Assembly: GCA_016292705.1 (NCBI GenBank) | Contig: JAEDHZ010000084.1 | Coordinates: forward strand, 1-6,713 | From: Clostridiaceae bacterium | GTDB taxonomy: Bacteria; Bacillota; Clostridia; Oscillospirales; Acutalibacteraceae | Direction of reading: 5' to 3' | DNA length: 6,713 nt | Shown: piece by piece, positions 6,585 to 6,713 of the stretch | How the letters are laid out: each line of letters starts with the position of its first letter | Position numbering within the stretch: position 1 is the first letter of the stretch | Position numbers and translations under genes: made by a program | Notes under the pieces: generated by a model | What the model was told of the DNA's origin: nothing | What the model saw: the letters and a program-made list of their open reading frames with translations, nothing else | Database searches by the model: none

Positions 6585-6601
6585 TGTAAATAGATGTGAC
6601 C
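6585..6601. promoter_or_regulatory. GlnR/TnrA-like box upstream of glnN
   Basis: TGTAA-N7-TGACC matches the TGTNA-N7-TNACA consensus of GlnR/TnrA regulators at 7 of 8 defined bases, centred about 80 bp before the predicted glnN start. The position upstream of a glutamine synthetase promoter fits, but one near-match in A/T-rich DNA can arise by chance. Confidence 0.3.
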
Positions 6602-6626
6602 CATTTTTTTGCAAAAAATAAGGTCA
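6597..6626. repeat. 30-bp imperfect dyad with an A/T core
   Basis: TGACC (6597-6601) and GGTCA (6622-6626) flank a perfect 14-bp palindrome TTTTTTGCAAAAAA (6605-6618), all sharing one centre; three positions per side do not pair. It could be a regulator site or an A-tract bend upstream of the glnN promoter. Its left arm overlaps the GlnR/TnrA-like box. Confidence 0.5.
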
Positions 6627-6640
6627 AAGTATAGTACAAT

Positions 6641-6697
6641 GATTTTTGGAAGCCTTTGGAGTGGAGCGTAGCGGAACGGAAAAGGCTTCCAAAAATC
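6641..6697. repeat. 17-bp perfect inverted repeat with 23-nt loop (candidate dispersed intergenic element)
   Basis: GATTTTTGGAAGCCTTT (6641-6657) is exactly complementary to 6681-6697. The loop is purine-rich and contains GGAGCGTAGCGGAAC. Neither strand has a U-tract after the stem, so it is not an ordinary terminator. A short GGCG-GTCA-CGCC hairpin follows (6698-6709). The compact form resembles REP-like or miniature elements found between genes, but only one copy is visible here, so that is inference. Confidence 0.6.
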
Positions 6698-6713
6698 GGC
6701 GGTCACGCCAACA

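Noticed and set aside
6608..6634. Possible plus-strand promoter (TTTGCA, 16 nt, TATAGT) firing to the right
   Set aside because: The hexamers are weak, they sit in A/T-rich palindromic DNA, and no plus-strand gene follows before the window ends.
6641..6697. Inverted repeat as an intrinsic terminator of the gene to the right
   Set aside because: The T-run is on the 5' arm and an A-run on the 3' arm in both directions, so no U-tract follows the stem.

Overview
The window reads as part of a Clostridia chromosome (Bacillota), most plausibly Oscillospiraceae/Ruminococcus-like. This rests on the type III glutamine synthetase next to a bacterial AsnB, clear AAGGAGG-family ribosome binding sites, sigma-A-type promoters and short U-tailed terminators. 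The base composition looks moderate (judged by eye, not counted). The taxonomic placement is inference. All genes lie on the minus strand, so transcription runs right to left and the biology reads from high to low coordinates.

Right part (6713 to 6365): about 350 bases without a gene, but dense with signals. In transcription order they are a 17-bp inverted repeat around a 23-nt loop (6641-6697); a 30-bp A/T-rich dyad (6597-6626); a near-consensus GlnR/TnrA-like box (6585-6601); an A/T-rich stretch; and a strong promoter (TTGACA, 17 bp, TAAAAT, 6520-6548) with a perfect 12-bp palindrome in its spacer. The roughly 148-nt leader that follows carries two copies of an 18-nt element. Each copy can fold a small hairpin with hexaloop AAGGAA, and each hairpin excludes an intrinsic-terminator-like hairpin. 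The loop has A at position 1 and G at position 4, the signature of RNA sites bound by ANTAR antiterminators (EutV, NasR). This leader is the most interesting part of the window.

Middle (6364 to 2601): glnN (type III glutamine synthetase, 696 aa) and asnB (glutamine-hydrolysing asparagine synthetase, 526 aa) are 17 nt apart, and the glnN stop overlaps the asnB ribosome binding site. They form a nitrogen-assimilation operon: GlnN fixes ammonium into glutamine and AsnB spends glutamine amide nitrogen to make asparagine. A terminator (2601-2641) closes the unit.

Left part (2600 to 1): a separate promoter (2521-2547) drives glgP (glycogen/starch phosphorylase, 801 aa) and, 12 nt downstream, the first 14 codons of a HAD-family hydrolase cut by the window edge. 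The HAD ribosome binding site overlaps the glgP stop, suggesting translational coupling. This is a carbohydrate-storage mobilisation unit.

I found no mobile element, CRISPR array, tRNA or rRNA. The protein-coding content is ordinary; the novelty, if any, is in the glnN control region.
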